Shown one piece after another: positions 1 to 8,225 of a DNA stretch of 64,000 nucleotides; the first letter of the stretch is position 1, and each line of letters opens with the position of its first letter. The stretch comes from JAWKHR01 sp041394725 (GTDB lineage: Bacteria; Acidobacteriota; Vicinamibacteria; Vicinamibacterales; SCN-69-37). The notes under the pieces were generated by a model. That model searched no databases and was not told the origin of the DNA. It was given only the letters and a program-made list of their open reading frames with translations. Made by a program: the position numbers and the translations under genes. Location of the stretch: assembly GCA_041394725.1 (NCBI GenBank), contig JAWKHR010000014.1, positions 62,001-126,000 of the forward strand, written 5' to 3'.

Positions 1-64
1 CCGCGCTCGAGGCGGCGCGCCCGTCCTGAGCCGCCTCGGCGGCGCGCCCGTCCTGAGCCGCCTC
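1..64. repeat. Perfect tandem duplication, 2 x 27 bp
   Basis: Positions 11-37 and 38-64 are identical 27-mers. Each contains a 7-bp inverted repeat (GAGGCGG/CCGCCTC) able to form a GC hairpin without a U tract. In one frame an upstream gene lying outside the window would end at the TGA at 27-29, and the second copy repeats that 3' end with its stop. This is seen directly; a terminator role is only inferred. Confidence 0.6.
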
Positions 65-106
65 GAGGCGACCCGGACCGCGAAATCCGGGCGTTCCCTC
101 TAGACT

Positions 107-1159
107 ATGGCCATGTCGCCGGGTGTCTGGACCGGGATCCTGCTGCTCCTCCTCGCGAACGCCCTGTACGTCGCGGCCGAATTCGGCGCGGTCGGCGTCC
201 GGCGGAGCAACATCCGCCGGCTGAGCGAGGACGGGCACCGGCTGGCGCGCCGCCTGCTGCCACAGCTCGAGAGCCCCGCCGCGCTCGACCGCTACGTCGG
301 GGCGTCGCAGATCGGCATCACGATCTCGAGCCTCGCGCTGGGCGCCTTCGCGCAGGCGACCGTGAGCCTGGCGCTGGCGCCGGTGGTGGCCCGGTGGTTC
401 GGGCTGGACGAGGCGACGGCGTTCTCCGTGTCGGTCGTGGTCGTGCTGGGCACGCTGACCGCGACCCAGCTCGTGCTCGGCGAGCTCGTCCCCAAGGCGC
501 TGGCCCTGCAGTATCCGACCCAGACGGCGCTGGCCACGGTGCTGCCGCTGCAGTGGTCGCTCGGCCTCTTCCGGCCATTCCTCGCGCTGCTCAACGGCAC
601 CGCCACGCTCGTCCTCCGGCTCGCGGGGATCTCGCCGCAGCCGCACCGGCACCTGCACTCGCCGGAGGAGATCGAGCTGATGATCGCCGAGAGCCGCGAC
701 GGCGGCCTGCTCGAGCCCGCCGAGCAGCAGCGGCTCCACCGCGCGCTCGGCCTGCGCCGCAAGCTGGCGCGCGACCTGATGGTGCCGCTCGATCGCCTCA
801 CGATGCTCCCGGCCGACGCGGCCTGGGACGACGTGGTGCAGACCGTCTCGTCGAGCCCGTACAGCCGCCTGCCGGTCTACCGGGGCACGCGCGACCGGAT
901 CGTGGGCACGCTGCGCGTGAAGGACCTGGTCGATCGCTACGTCGTCGAGGGGCCGGTGCCGCTCGAGCGGCTGATGCGGCCGGTGCTGCGGATCGCGGCG
1001 TCGCTGCCCGCGGATCGCATCGTGGGCCAGTTCCGGTCGCACCGCGCGCACCACGCGATCGTCGCCGACGAGGCCGGCCAGGCGGTGGGCCTGGTCACCG
1101 TGCAGGACGTGCTCGGCGAGCTGCTGGGCCAGGCCGCGGAGGCGTCGCCGGCCCGATGA
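107..1159 (+). CDS. CNNM/HlyC-family membrane protein with CBS pair (short form)
   Basis: This 350-residue protein has an N-terminal CNNM (DUF21) membrane domain of about 170 residues, with the family-typical NALYVAAEFGAV stretch near the N-terminus and GELVPKALAL near residue 125. A CBS pair follows from about residue 200 to 340. The family includes CorC/MpfA-like proteins linked to magnesium or cobalt export. It stops right after the CBS pair and lacks the C-terminal CorC_HlyC domain that the next gene has. The start has no clear Shine-Dalgarno; a second ATG lies at 113. Its stop overlaps the next ATG (ATGA), so the two paralogues are probably translated together and may form a heteromer. 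The transported ion cannot be read from sequence. Confidence 0.9.
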   Translation: MAMSPGVWTGILLLLLANALYVAAEFGAVGVRRSNIRRLSEDGHRLARRLLPQLESPAALDRYVGASQIGITISSLALGAFAQATVSLALAPVVARWFGLDEATAFSVSVVVVLGTLTATQLVLGELVPKALALQYPTQTALATVLPLQWSLGLFRPFLALLNGTATLVLRLAGISPQPHRHLHSPEEIELMIAESRDGGLLEPAEQQRLHRALGLRRKLARDLMVPLDRLTMLPADAAWDDVVQTVSSSPYSRLPVYRGTRDRIVGTLRVKDLVDRYVVEGPVPLERLMRPVLRIAASLPADRIVGQFRSHRAHHAIVADEAGQAVGLVTVQDVLGELLGQAAEASPAR

Positions 1160-2472
1160 CGCCGTTCGCCGACATCCTCCTCCTCTCGGCCGCCTTCGTG
1201 GTCATGAACGGCGTGTTCGTCGCGGCCGAGTTCGCGCTGATCGCCACGCCCCGCGCCACGCTCGAGCACCGCGCGCAGCGGGGCGAGCGGTTCGCGAAAC
1301 GGGTGCTCGCGATCCTCGAGTCGCCGCGCCTGCAGGACCGCTACGTCGCCACGGCGCAGCTCGGCATCACCGTCGCCAGCCTCGGCCTCGGCATGTTCGG
1401 CGAACACGCGTTCGCGGACCTGATCGAGCCGTCGCTCGGCGAGATCCCGTACGTGAGTGCCGCGGCGCTCGCCACCGGCCTGTCGCTCGCCCTCCTCACG
1501 CTGATCCACATCGTCTTCGGCGAGATGGTGCCGAAGGGCGTGGCGCTCCAGCGTCCGGATCTGGTGTGGCGCCTGACGAACTGGCCGATGCGGCTGGTGC
1601 TCGTCACGCTGTACCCGCTCGTGAGCCTGTCGAGCGGGATCGCCCGCGTCGTGCTGCGGCTGATCGGCGTCCGGCGGCCGGAGCACGGCGCGGATCAGTC
1701 GTACACGCCCGAGGAGCTCGCGCTCATCGTGGAGGAAAGCCAGGAAGGCGGCGTGCTGCGCGCCGACTCCGGCCGGATCCTGCGCGAGCTCTTCGAGTTC
1801 GGCGACCTCACCGCGCGCGAGGCGATGGTGCCGCGCGTCGAGGTGGCCGGCCTGCCCGTCGGCGCGACGCCCGAGGCCATCCGCGCGGTGCTCGCGAAGC
1901 GCCGGCACACGCGGTATCCCGTCTACGACGGCGACCTCGACCACATCGTCGGCATGATCCACGTGAAGGACCTGCTGCGCCGGCTGCTGACGGGCGAACG
2001 CATCACCGCGGCCGACGCGCGCCGGCTGCCCCTCGTGCCCGAGACCGCGACGCTGGATCGCGTGCTGGCCGAGATGCAGCGCGCGAGTGCGCACCTGGCC
2101 GTCGTGATCGACGAGTACGGCGGCACCGCCGGCATCGTCAGCCTGGAGGACCTGTTCGAGGAAGTGGTCGGCGAGCTCGACGAAGGTCAGCCCGTGGCGC
2201 CGAAGCTCGCGCCCGAGCCCGACGGATCGGTCCGGCTCGCGGGCACCGTGCGCCTCGACGAGGTCGGGCAGCACTTCGACCTCGACCTCTCGCACGAGGA
2301 CGTGGACAGCGTGAGCGGCCTGGTCCTGGCGCGGCTCGACCGGCCGCCCGTCGTCGGCGACGTCGTCGAGTACGACCGGATCCGCTTCGAGGTCACCGCC
2401 ACGCACGGCCACGGGGTCCGCGAGGTGCGGGCACGGCTGCTGCCGGAAGCCGGGCCGGACGGGCCGGCCTGA
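1156..2472 (+). CDS. CNNM/HlyC-family membrane protein with CBS pair and CorC_HlyC domain
   Basis: The 438-residue product has the complete family architecture. An N-terminal CNNM membrane domain includes NGVFVAAEFALI and GEMVPKGVALQRP. A CBS pair lies at about 200-340, with the family motif DEYGGTAGIVSLEDLFEE. A C-terminal transporter-associated domain (about 355-430) follows. Related proteins (CorC, YfjD, MpfA) are implicated in magnesium or cobalt efflux; the old name 'hemolysin' is historical. It starts inside the stop of the preceding paralogue. The reading frame is open further upstream, but the ATG at 1156 matches where homology begins. Confidence 0.93.
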   Translation: MTPFADILLLSAAFVVMNGVFVAAEFALIATPRATLEHRAQRGERFAKRVLAILESPRLQDRYVATAQLGITVASLGLGMFGEHAFADLIEPSLGEIPYVSAAALATGLSLALLTLIHIVFGEMVPKGVALQRPDLVWRLTNWPMRLVLVTLYPLVSLSSGIARVVLRLIGVRRPEHGADQSYTPEELALIVEESQEGGVLRADSGRILRELFEFGDLTAREAMVPRVEVAGLPVGATPEAIRAVLAKRRHTRYPVYDGDLDHIVGMIHVKDLLRRLLTGERITAADARRLPLVPETATLDRVLAEMQRASAHLAVVIDEYGGTAGIVSLEDLFEEVVGELDEGQPVAPKLAPEPDGSVRLAGTVRLDEVGQHFDLDLSHEDVDSVSGLVLARLDRPPVVGDVVEYDRIRFEVTATHGHGVREVRARLLPEAGPDGPA

Positions 2473-2517
2473 CCGGGTAGAATGATCCGGCGCACCGATC
2501 GTGTGCCGGAGGTTCCC

Positions 2518-2982
2518 GTGATTCGACGACTCGCCCTGTCCACCGCCGCGCTCGCCGCGGTGCTCGCGCTCGCCCCCGTGCACGCCCAGGCCCCGCAGGA
2601 GCAGACCCTCGGCGCCGGCGTGACCCTCGCCGAATCGACCACGATCGCCGACCTGTACGCGACGCCGGAGAAGTTCGCGGGCCGGGCCCTGCGCATCGAC
2701 GGCACGATCACGCAGGTCTGCGAGGAGATGGGCTGCTGGATGGCGCTCGCCTCCGACGCGAACCCCGAGCAGACCGTGCGCTTCAAGGTGGACCACGGCC
2801 AGGGCATCGTCTTCCCGATCGCGGCGCGGGGTCGCAAGGCGTCGGCGCAGGGCACGCTCGAGAAGATCGCCGCCGACGACATGGAAGGTCGCGAGGCCGC
2901 CGCCGAGCAGATGGGCGAGGGCAAGATGTCCGGATTCGGGACGACCTGGCAGATCAAGGCGACCGGCGCGGTCATCCGCTGA
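2518..2982 (+). CDS. Secreted DUF4920-type protein
   Basis: The 154-residue protein has a signal peptide ending near HAQA. The mature domain contains the Cys-rich motif QVCEEMGCWMAL and a KVDHGQGIVFPI stretch, which match DUF4920 domains. These are periplasmic proteins of unclear role, sometimes near metal or redox genes. The GTG at 2518 is preferred over the ATG at 2482 because GGAGG lies at 2508-2512 with a five-base spacer and the signal peptide then starts directly. The two cysteines suggest a metal site or disulfide, which is inference. Confidence 0.8.
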   Translation: MIRRLALSTAALAAVLALAPVHAQAPQEQTLGAGVTLAESTTIADLYATPEKFAGRALRIDGTITQVCEEMGCWMALASDANPEQTVRFKVDHGQGIVFPIAARGRKASAQGTLEKIAADDMEGREAAAEQMGEGKMSGFGTTWQIKATGAVIR

Positions 2983-3011
2983 CGCGCTTCCGGCTGCGGT
3001 AGATTGGATGC

Positions 3012-5039
3012 ATGCACATCCGATCGACCGCGCTCGTCGCCGCCCTGGTCCTCACCGGCGGGGTGCTGGCTGCGCAGCAGCCGACGCTCAAGTCCGGCAT
3101 CGATCGCACGCAGTTCGACACGTCCGTCCGGCCGCAGGATGATCTCTTCCAGTACGTCAACGGCGGCTGGCTGAAGACCACCGACATCCCGGCGGATCGG
3201 CCGACGTACGGCACCTTCGTCCAGCTGATGGACAAGGCCGAGGCCGACCTCTACGCGCTCATCGAGGAGCTCGCGGGCGATCCCGATCGGAAGAAGGGCA
3301 CGATCGCGCAGCAGGTCGGCGACCTCTACACGAGCTTCACCGACACGAAGACGATCGAGGCGCTCGGCGCGAAGCCGCTCGAGGGGCACCTGGCCGCGAT
3401 CGACGCGGTGTCCGACACGACGGCGCTCGCGCACCTGATCGGCCGGCTCTCGATGATCGGCCTGCCGGGCCCGGTCGGCGGCTTCATCGAGGCCGACGCC
3501 GGCGACCCGACGCAGGTCGTGCTCTATCTGGGCCAGGGCGGCACGGCGCTGCCCGATCGCGACTACTACCTCTCCGACGACCCGCAGTTCGCCGCCGTCC
3601 GCGGCAAGTACGAGGAGTACCTGCGGACCGTGTTCTCGCTGGTCGGCCGGCCGGACCCGGCGGCCGAGGCGAAGGCGGTGCTCGACCTGGAGACCGCGCT
3701 CGCGAAGATCCAGTGGACGCGCGTCGAGAGCCGCGACGCGGTGAAGACCTACAACAAGATGGAGACGGCGTCGCTCGCGACCGACATGCCGGGCTTCGAC
3801 TGGCCGGCCTGGTTCGCCGAGCAGGGCCTGGGCGACGTGAAGACCGTCGTCATCTCCCAGCCGTCGTTCTTCCGCGACTTCGCGGCGATGGTGCCGACCA
3901 CGCCGCTCGCGACCTGGAAGTCGTGGCTCGCCGCGCAGGTGATCACGCTGCATGCCTCGCACCTGAGCACGCCGTTCGAGCAGGCGGCGTTCGAGCTGTT
4001 CGGCCGGACGCTCTCGGGCCAGCAGGAGCTGCGGCCGCGCTGGAAGCGCGGGGTGCAGCTCGTCAACGGCAACATGGGCGAGGCGCTCGGCGAGCTCTAC
4101 GTCGAGCAGCACTTCCCCGAGTCCGCCAAGGCGCGGATGGAGGGGATGATCGCCAACCTCATCGAGGCCTATCGACGATCGATCACCGAGCTGGACTGGA
4201 TGACGCCCGAGACGCGCAAGGCCGCGCTCGAGAAGCTCTCCAAGTTCCGCGCGAAGATTGGCTACCCGGACAAGTGGCGGGACTACGCCGGGCTCGACAT
4301 CGAGGCCGGCGACCTCGTCGGCAACGTCGAGCGCGCCACCCGGCTCGAGACCGAGTACCAGATCGGCAAGCTGAAGCGGCCCGTGGACAACGACGAGTGG
4401 CTGATGACGCCGCAGACGATCAACGCGTACTACAACCCGGTGAAGAACGAGATCGTCTTCCCCGCCGCGATCCTCCAGCCGCCGTTCTTCGACGTGACGG
4501 TGGACGACGCGGCGAACTACGGCGCGATTGGCGCGGTGATCGGCCACGAGATCGGGCACGGCTTCGACGACCAGGGCCGCCGGTTCGACGGCGACGGGAA
4601 ACTCCGCGACTGGTGGCAGCCGGCCGACGAGGCGGAGTTCGGCAAGCGCGCGAAGGTGCTGGTGGACCAGTTCAACGCCTACAGCCCGGTCGCGGGCCTC
4701 CACGTGAACGGCGAGCTGACGCTCGGCGAGAACATCGGCGACCTCGGCGGCCTGTCGATCGCCTACCAGGCCTGGAAGATCTCGCTCGGCGGCCAGCCGT
4801 CACCGGTGATCGACGGCCTGACCGGCGACCAGCGGTTCTTCATGGGCTGGGCGCAGGCCTGGCGCGCGAAGGCGCGCGACGCCTACCTGCAGCAGCAGGT
4901 CAAGGCCGACCCGCACGCCTGGGCCGAATTCCGCGCCAACGGCCCGCTCGGCAACATCCCCGCGTTCTACGAGGCCTTCGGCGTGAAGCCGGGGGACAAG
5001 CTGTACCGGGACCCGGCGGTGAGAGTGAAGATCTACTAA
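3012..5039 (+). CDS. M13 family zinc metallopeptidase (neprilysin/PepO type)
   Basis: The 675-residue protein has a signal peptide (about 1-21) and then a peptidase M13 N-terminal domain and catalytic domain. The zinc motif HEIGH lies near residues 512-516. The third ligand motif GENIGDLGG (ExxxD) follows about 60 residues later, and the substrate-binding NAYYNP motif lies near residue 475. Length is normal for the family. It probably degrades oligopeptides in the periplasm or at the cell surface. It is followed convergently by a lipoprotein gene, with a dispersed 15-mer repeat between the two stops. Confidence 0.95.
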   Translation: MHIRSTALVAALVLTGGVLAAQQPTLKSGIDRTQFDTSVRPQDDLFQYVNGGWLKTTDIPADRPTYGTFVQLMDKAEADLYALIEELAGDPDRKKGTIAQQVGDLYTSFTDTKTIEALGAKPLEGHLAAIDAVSDTTALAHLIGRLSMIGLPGPVGGFIEADAGDPTQVVLYLGQGGTALPDRDYYLSDDPQFAAVRGKYEEYLRTVFSLVGRPDPAAEAKAVLDLETALAKIQWTRVESRDAVKTYNKMETASLATDMPGFDWPAWFAEQGLGDVKTVVISQPSFFRDFAAMVPTTPLATWKSWLAAQVITLHASHLSTPFEQAAFELFGRTLSGQQELRPRWKRGVQLVNGNMGEALGELYVEQHFPESAKARMEGMIANLIEAYRRSITELDWMTPETRKAALEKLSKFRAKIGYPDKWRDYAGLDIEAGDLVGNVERATRLETEYQIGKLKRPVDNDEWLMTPQTINAYYNPVKNEIVFPAAILQPPFFDVTVDDAANYGAIGAVIGHEIGHGFDDQGRRFDGDGKLRDWWQPADEAEFGKRAKVLVDQFNAYSPVAGLHVNGELTLGENIGDLGGLSIAYQAWKISLGGQPSPVIDGLTGDQRFFMGWAQAWRAKARDAYLQQQVKADPHAWAEFRANGPLGNIPAFYEAFGVKPGDKLYRDPAVRVKIY

Positions 5040-5055
5040 TCAGCCGACGGGTTGA

Positions 5056-5070
5056 GGGTCCTGAGGGTCC
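5056..5070. repeat. Dispersed 15-mer repeat, copy A
   Basis: The exact 15-mer GGGTCCTGAGGGTCC occurs here, at 13356-13370 and at 24224-24238. In this copy the element continues as CAGGGTCCTTCAGGG and fills the gap between the converging stops at 5039 and 5080. Confidence 0.7.
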
Positions 5071-5079
5071 CAGGGTCCT

Positions 5080-5673
5080 TCAGGGCCTCTTCCTGATCTC
5101 CACTCCGCCCCACGCGATCGTGCCCCCTGGCGACGCGTCCACGCTGAAGACGAGGCGCCACTCGGTGTCGCCGGGACGGTAGAACAGGCTCCATTGCCAG
5201 CCGGCGTAGCCGCCGAGATCGACGACCAGCGGCTGCCAGGCCCGCACGCCGTGCTCGTGCAGCTCGACCCGCGCGAGCACCTCGTACGTGCGGTCGTCGG
5301 CAATCCCGACGCGCGCGATCGCGCCGGCGCCGGACTCCAGCCACACCGCGGTGACGATCGCCGCGCGTTCGGGGAGGCGCCGGCGCCACGTGATGCGCGC
5401 GGGCGCGTCGGCGATCAGCGCAAGGCGTCGATCGCCGGCCGGTCCGGCCAGCCCCATGCGAATCGCCACGTCGGGATCGCCGGCCGCCCGTCGCTCGGCC
5501 CGGACGAGGTCGCGCGTGAGGTCCTCCACGGGCACGAGTTCGCCGCTGACTCCGCCGGCCGACGACGCCGGGCCCGACTCACACCCGATGGCGGCGGCCG
5601 CGAGCGCGAGGATCAGCAGCCACGGGACGCGCGCGCCGGAACCGCTACGATAGGGCCGTGACCGGGCAGGCAC
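5080..5673 (-). CDS. Predicted lipoprotein, unknown function
   Basis: A hydrophobic stretch followed by AAAIGC forms a lipobox, so the mature protein should be anchored by its cysteine. The rest (about 170 residues) resembles no family I can name, though it has beta-rich character. From the GTG at 5673 it has 197 residues and a short basic N-terminus. An ATG at 5733 would give 217 residues but would overlap the divergent gene starting at 5658 more deeply. The two genes start head to head, so their promoters must lie inside each other's 5' ends. Confidence 0.6.
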   Translation of the reverse strand: MPARSRPYRSGSGARVPWLLILALAAAAIGCESGPASSAGGVSGELVPVEDLTRDLVRAERRAAGDPDVAIRMGLAGPAGDRRLALIADAPARITWRRRLPERAAIVTAVWLESGAGAIARVGIADDRTYEVLARVELHEHGVRAWQPLVVDLGGYAGWQWSLFYRPGDTEWRLVFSVDASPGGTIAWGGVEIRKRP

Positions 5674-6806
5674 GTGTCTGGATGGGGGTGTCGATCGCCA
5701 TCGTCGCGGCATTCCTCGCGACGACCGCGACATACTACCACCCGGGTTCGGGCCTCACCGCGTTCATCGGGTTCCCCGCCGACTCGCACCACACCGAGAT
5801 CCCCGCGGTGCAGTCCGCGCCGCACGTGGACGACGAGACGTCGGGCGGCTACGACGGCCAGTTCTACGCGCAGTTCGCCGTCGATCCGCTCCTGCGCGAT
5901 CCGGCCATCGACGGCGCGATGGATCTGGCGCCGTACCGCGCGCGGCGCATCCTGCTGTCGTGGGCCGCGTGGGCGGCGGGCCTCGGCCAGCCGGCCCGGG
6001 TGCTGCAGGCCTACGCGGTGTCCAACGTCGTCTGCTGGCTGGCGCTCGCGTGGCTGCTGACGCGGTGGATCGACCCGCGGACGCCGCGCGGCGCGGCGCT
6101 CTGGGCCGGCGCGCTGCTCTCGCACGGCGCGCTCTCGTCGGTCCGCTACGCGCTGACCGATCTGCCGGGCGCGCTGCTCGTGACCGCCGCCATCGCCGTC
6201 CTCGAGGGCGGCCGCCCGCTGGCCGCGGCCGTCGTGCTCGGCGCCGCCGGCCTCGCGCGCGAGACGATGACGCTCGCCGCGGCGATGTTCGTGACGCGAC
6301 TGCGCCGGCGCCCGGCATCGTGGCTGCTCGTGGCGACGTGCCTGCTCGTCACGGTACTCCCGCTCCTGCTCTGGATCGACTACCTGCGATCGATCTACCG
6401 GTCGCTCGCGTTCGCGGGCGGCGATCACATCACGCTGCCGCTCACCGGCGTCTGGTGGAAGCTGCGCATGACCGCGTCCGGCTGGGCCGCGCCCGGATAC
6501 GCGACGGTGGCGTCCACGCTGGCGCTCGCGAGCCTCGTGGCGCAGGCCGGCATCGTGCTGCGCGGCCTGGGGCGGTCGGCGGGGCCGTGGGCCTGGGCGG
6601 CCGCGCCATTCGTCGCGCTCGCGCTGGTCTCGCACCCGGTGATCTGGACCGGTGCCCCGGGCGCCTTCACGCGCGTGCTGCTGCCGCTCGCGATCGGCGC
6701 GAACGTCCTGCTCGCGCGCGAGACACGGGCGCCGTGGTGGCTGATCGTCCTGGCCAACCTCGGCGTGATTCCCGGCGTCCTGCTCTTCGCCTTCGGTTGG
6801 GCGTAG
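5658..6806 (+). CDS. Polytopic membrane protein, GT-C-like
   Basis: The 382-residue protein has about eight hydrophobic segments and, after the first one, a loop with GGYDGQFYAQFAVDP followed by RARRILL. That motif is typical of predicted cell-surface glycopolymer proteins with a GT-C-like fold in which an acidic pair lies in the first periplasmic loop. A role in lipid-linked sugar transfer is therefore likely but not shown. It starts at a GTG that overlaps the start of the divergent lipoprotein gene. No operon partner is visible. Confidence 0.65.
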   Translation: MTGQARVWMGVSIAIVAAFLATTATYYHPGSGLTAFIGFPADSHHTEIPAVQSAPHVDDETSGGYDGQFYAQFAVDPLLRDPAIDGAMDLAPYRARRILLSWAAWAAGLGQPARVLQAYAVSNVVCWLALAWLLTRWIDPRTPRGAALWAGALLSHGALSSVRYALTDLPGALLVTAAIAVLEGGRPLAAAVVLGAAGLARETMTLAAAMFVTRLRRRPASWLLVATCLLVTVLPLLLWIDYLRSIYRSLAFAGGDHITLPLTGVWWKLRMTASGWAAPGYATVASTLALASLVAQAGIVLRGLGRSAGPWAWAAAPFVALALVSHPVIWTGAPGAFTRVLLPLAIGANVLLARETRAPWWLIVLANLGVIPGVLLFAFGWA

Positions 6807-6840
6807 CGGCCGCGCGACCGGCCCCGGCGGCCGGTCGCGT

Positions 6841-7605
6841 TCAGAACCCGACCCGCCACATCGTGCCGACGACGACGTCGGCGGCCCCGTCGGTCAGGCC
6901 CAGCGAGAGGTTGACGCCGACGCCGCTGCCGCGATCGAACAGCCGGAGCAGCGAGACGCCCACCTGGGAGGACGACGGCAGGCCACTGACGATCGCCGGC
7001 GATCCCGAGACCGACGCCAGCAGCGACCACCGGTACTGCCGATCGAGGATCCGGCCGTAGCCGGCGTAGAACGACGGCACGTCGCGCAGCGGGAGGTCGG
7101 GCGGGTCGCCCAGCACCCACCAGGAGACGTCCACGAGCACGGAGTTCCGGCCGCGCACGCCCGACAGCGTGACGCCGAACGCGACGTCCGCTTCCCCGGA
7201 CCCGAACCCCTGCGCGGCATCGGCGAGGGGCGGCTTGAACGACGCGCTGAGGGTCGCGCCGAACGGCTGGTCGCGCGTGGGCATCGTGGCGACGTCCACC
7301 CGGAAGACGGGGTCGCCGATCCCGTTGGACCACGCGGCCGGCAGCGTCGCGCCGGTCACCGCGTCCACGGCCGGGGCGCGGAGCAGGATCACCGGCACCG
7401 TGGCCGACACGCGGATGCGGCCGCGCTCCACCTCGACCCCGTTGAACAGGTACACCGCGTCGGTGCGGTCCTCGCCGGTCCCGACGCGCACGAAGTGCAG
7501 CGACCCGGTGTAGCCGACCTGGGCGAGCGCCGGGCTCGCGACCCCGAGCACGAGCGCGGCCGCCCAGGTCGTCACGCGACGCCGGATCGCCTCGCGGGCA
7601 GGCAT
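6841..7605 (-). CDS. Predicted outer-membrane beta-barrel protein
   Basis: The 254-residue protein has a signal peptide ending ASPALA. A series of short amphipathic strands follows and the last residue is Phe, as is usual for outer-membrane barrels. It resembles small 'transporter' barrels of the phenol-degradation MetA type, but the match is general. It starts eight bases after the Gln-rich gene on the same strand, so the two are probably cotranscribed. Confidence 0.6.
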   Translation of the reverse strand: MPAREAIRRRVTTWAAALVLGVASPALAQVGYTGSLHFVRVGTGEDRTDAVYLFNGVEVERGRIRVSATVPVILLRAPAVDAVTGATLPAAWSNGIGDPVFRVDVATMPTRDQPFGATLSASFKPPLADAAQGFGSGEADVAFGVTLSGVRGRNSVLVDVSWWVLGDPPDLPLRDVPSFYAGYGRILDRQYRWSLLASVSGSPAIVSGLPSSSQVGVSLLRLFDRGSGVGVNLSLGLTDGAADVVVGTMWRVGF

Positions 7606-7612
7606 GGCGTCC

Positions 7613-8113
7613 TCACCGCGCGCGGCCGGCGGGCGTCTCGGATCCGCCGAGGCGCTTGTGGATCCGGTCGATCACGTTGAGCATCTCCTGCAGGCCGTCG
7701 GCGGCCTGGTTGGTGTGCAGCCGCAGGCGGTCCATGTCCTGCTGCATCTCGCGGTCCTGCGCCATCGTCTGGTCCTGCAGCATCAGGTGCAGCCGGTCCA
7801 TCGTCCGGCGCGTCTCGCGCGCCTGGGTGTCCACGGCGTCGCACAGCTGCTGCAGCAGCTGGAGCTGATCGCGGTGCTGCGCGCGGGTCTGGGACATCTG
7901 CTGCGCCATCGCGCGCGACATGGTCTGCGCGCGGACCGCGATCTGGTCCATGCGCTGCAGCAGCTGCGTCATCTGCTGGAGCTGCTGCTGCTGTTGCTGC
8001 TGTTGCGCCTGCTGCTGTTGCTGGCGCTGCTGCGACTGTCCGGCCTGCCGCTGCGGCGGCGCGCCCATCCCGAGCGTGAGCACCGCGGCGGCGATGATGA
8101 GGATGCGGGTCAT
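7613..8113 (-). CDS. Secreted Gln-rich coiled-coil protein
   Basis: The 166-residue protein has a short signal peptide ending near GMGAPP. A glutamine tract (about residues 28-48, nearly all Gln) and a long alpha-helical region rich in Gln, Met, Asp and Arg follow, with a heptad pattern typical of coiled coils. One cysteine (QLCDAVD) is present. The ATG at 8113 is chosen because AAGGAGG precedes it closely and the upstream extension is Pro/Arg rich. It is likely periplasmic and oligomeric; function unknown. It is followed by an outer-membrane barrel gene. Confidence 0.7.
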   Translation of the reverse strand: MTRILIIAAAVLTLGMGAPPQRQAGQSQQRQQQQQAQQQQQQQQLQQMTQLLQRMDQIAVRAQTMSRAMAQQMSQTRAQHRDQLQLLQQLCDAVDTQARETRRTMDRLHLMLQDQTMAQDREMQQDMDRLRLHTNQAADGLQEMLNVIDRIHKRLGGSETPAGRAR

Positions 8114-8225
8114 GACAAAACCTCCTTCACGACGATCGAAGAGCGGGCGGCGCCGGCCGATCGTCAGGCCGGCGCCGCCGTCCGTGCCGCCGGCCGCGCG
8201 GGGCCGGCGCGGCGGCGAAACGGGG

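Noticed and set aside
937..2796. Long minus-strand open frame of 619 codons
   Set aside because: It lies opposite two good CNNM genes, is rich in Arg, Ala, His and Gly with no domain, and is an effect of high GC content.
2187..4703. Minus-strand open frame of 838 codons
   Set aside because: It runs antisense to the M13 peptidase and has only low-complexity Arg/Val/Glu sequence.
7975..8035. Microsatellite or CRISPR-like repeat of CTG units
   Set aside because: It codes the Gln tract of a secreted protein with a good ribosome site and is not an array with spacers.
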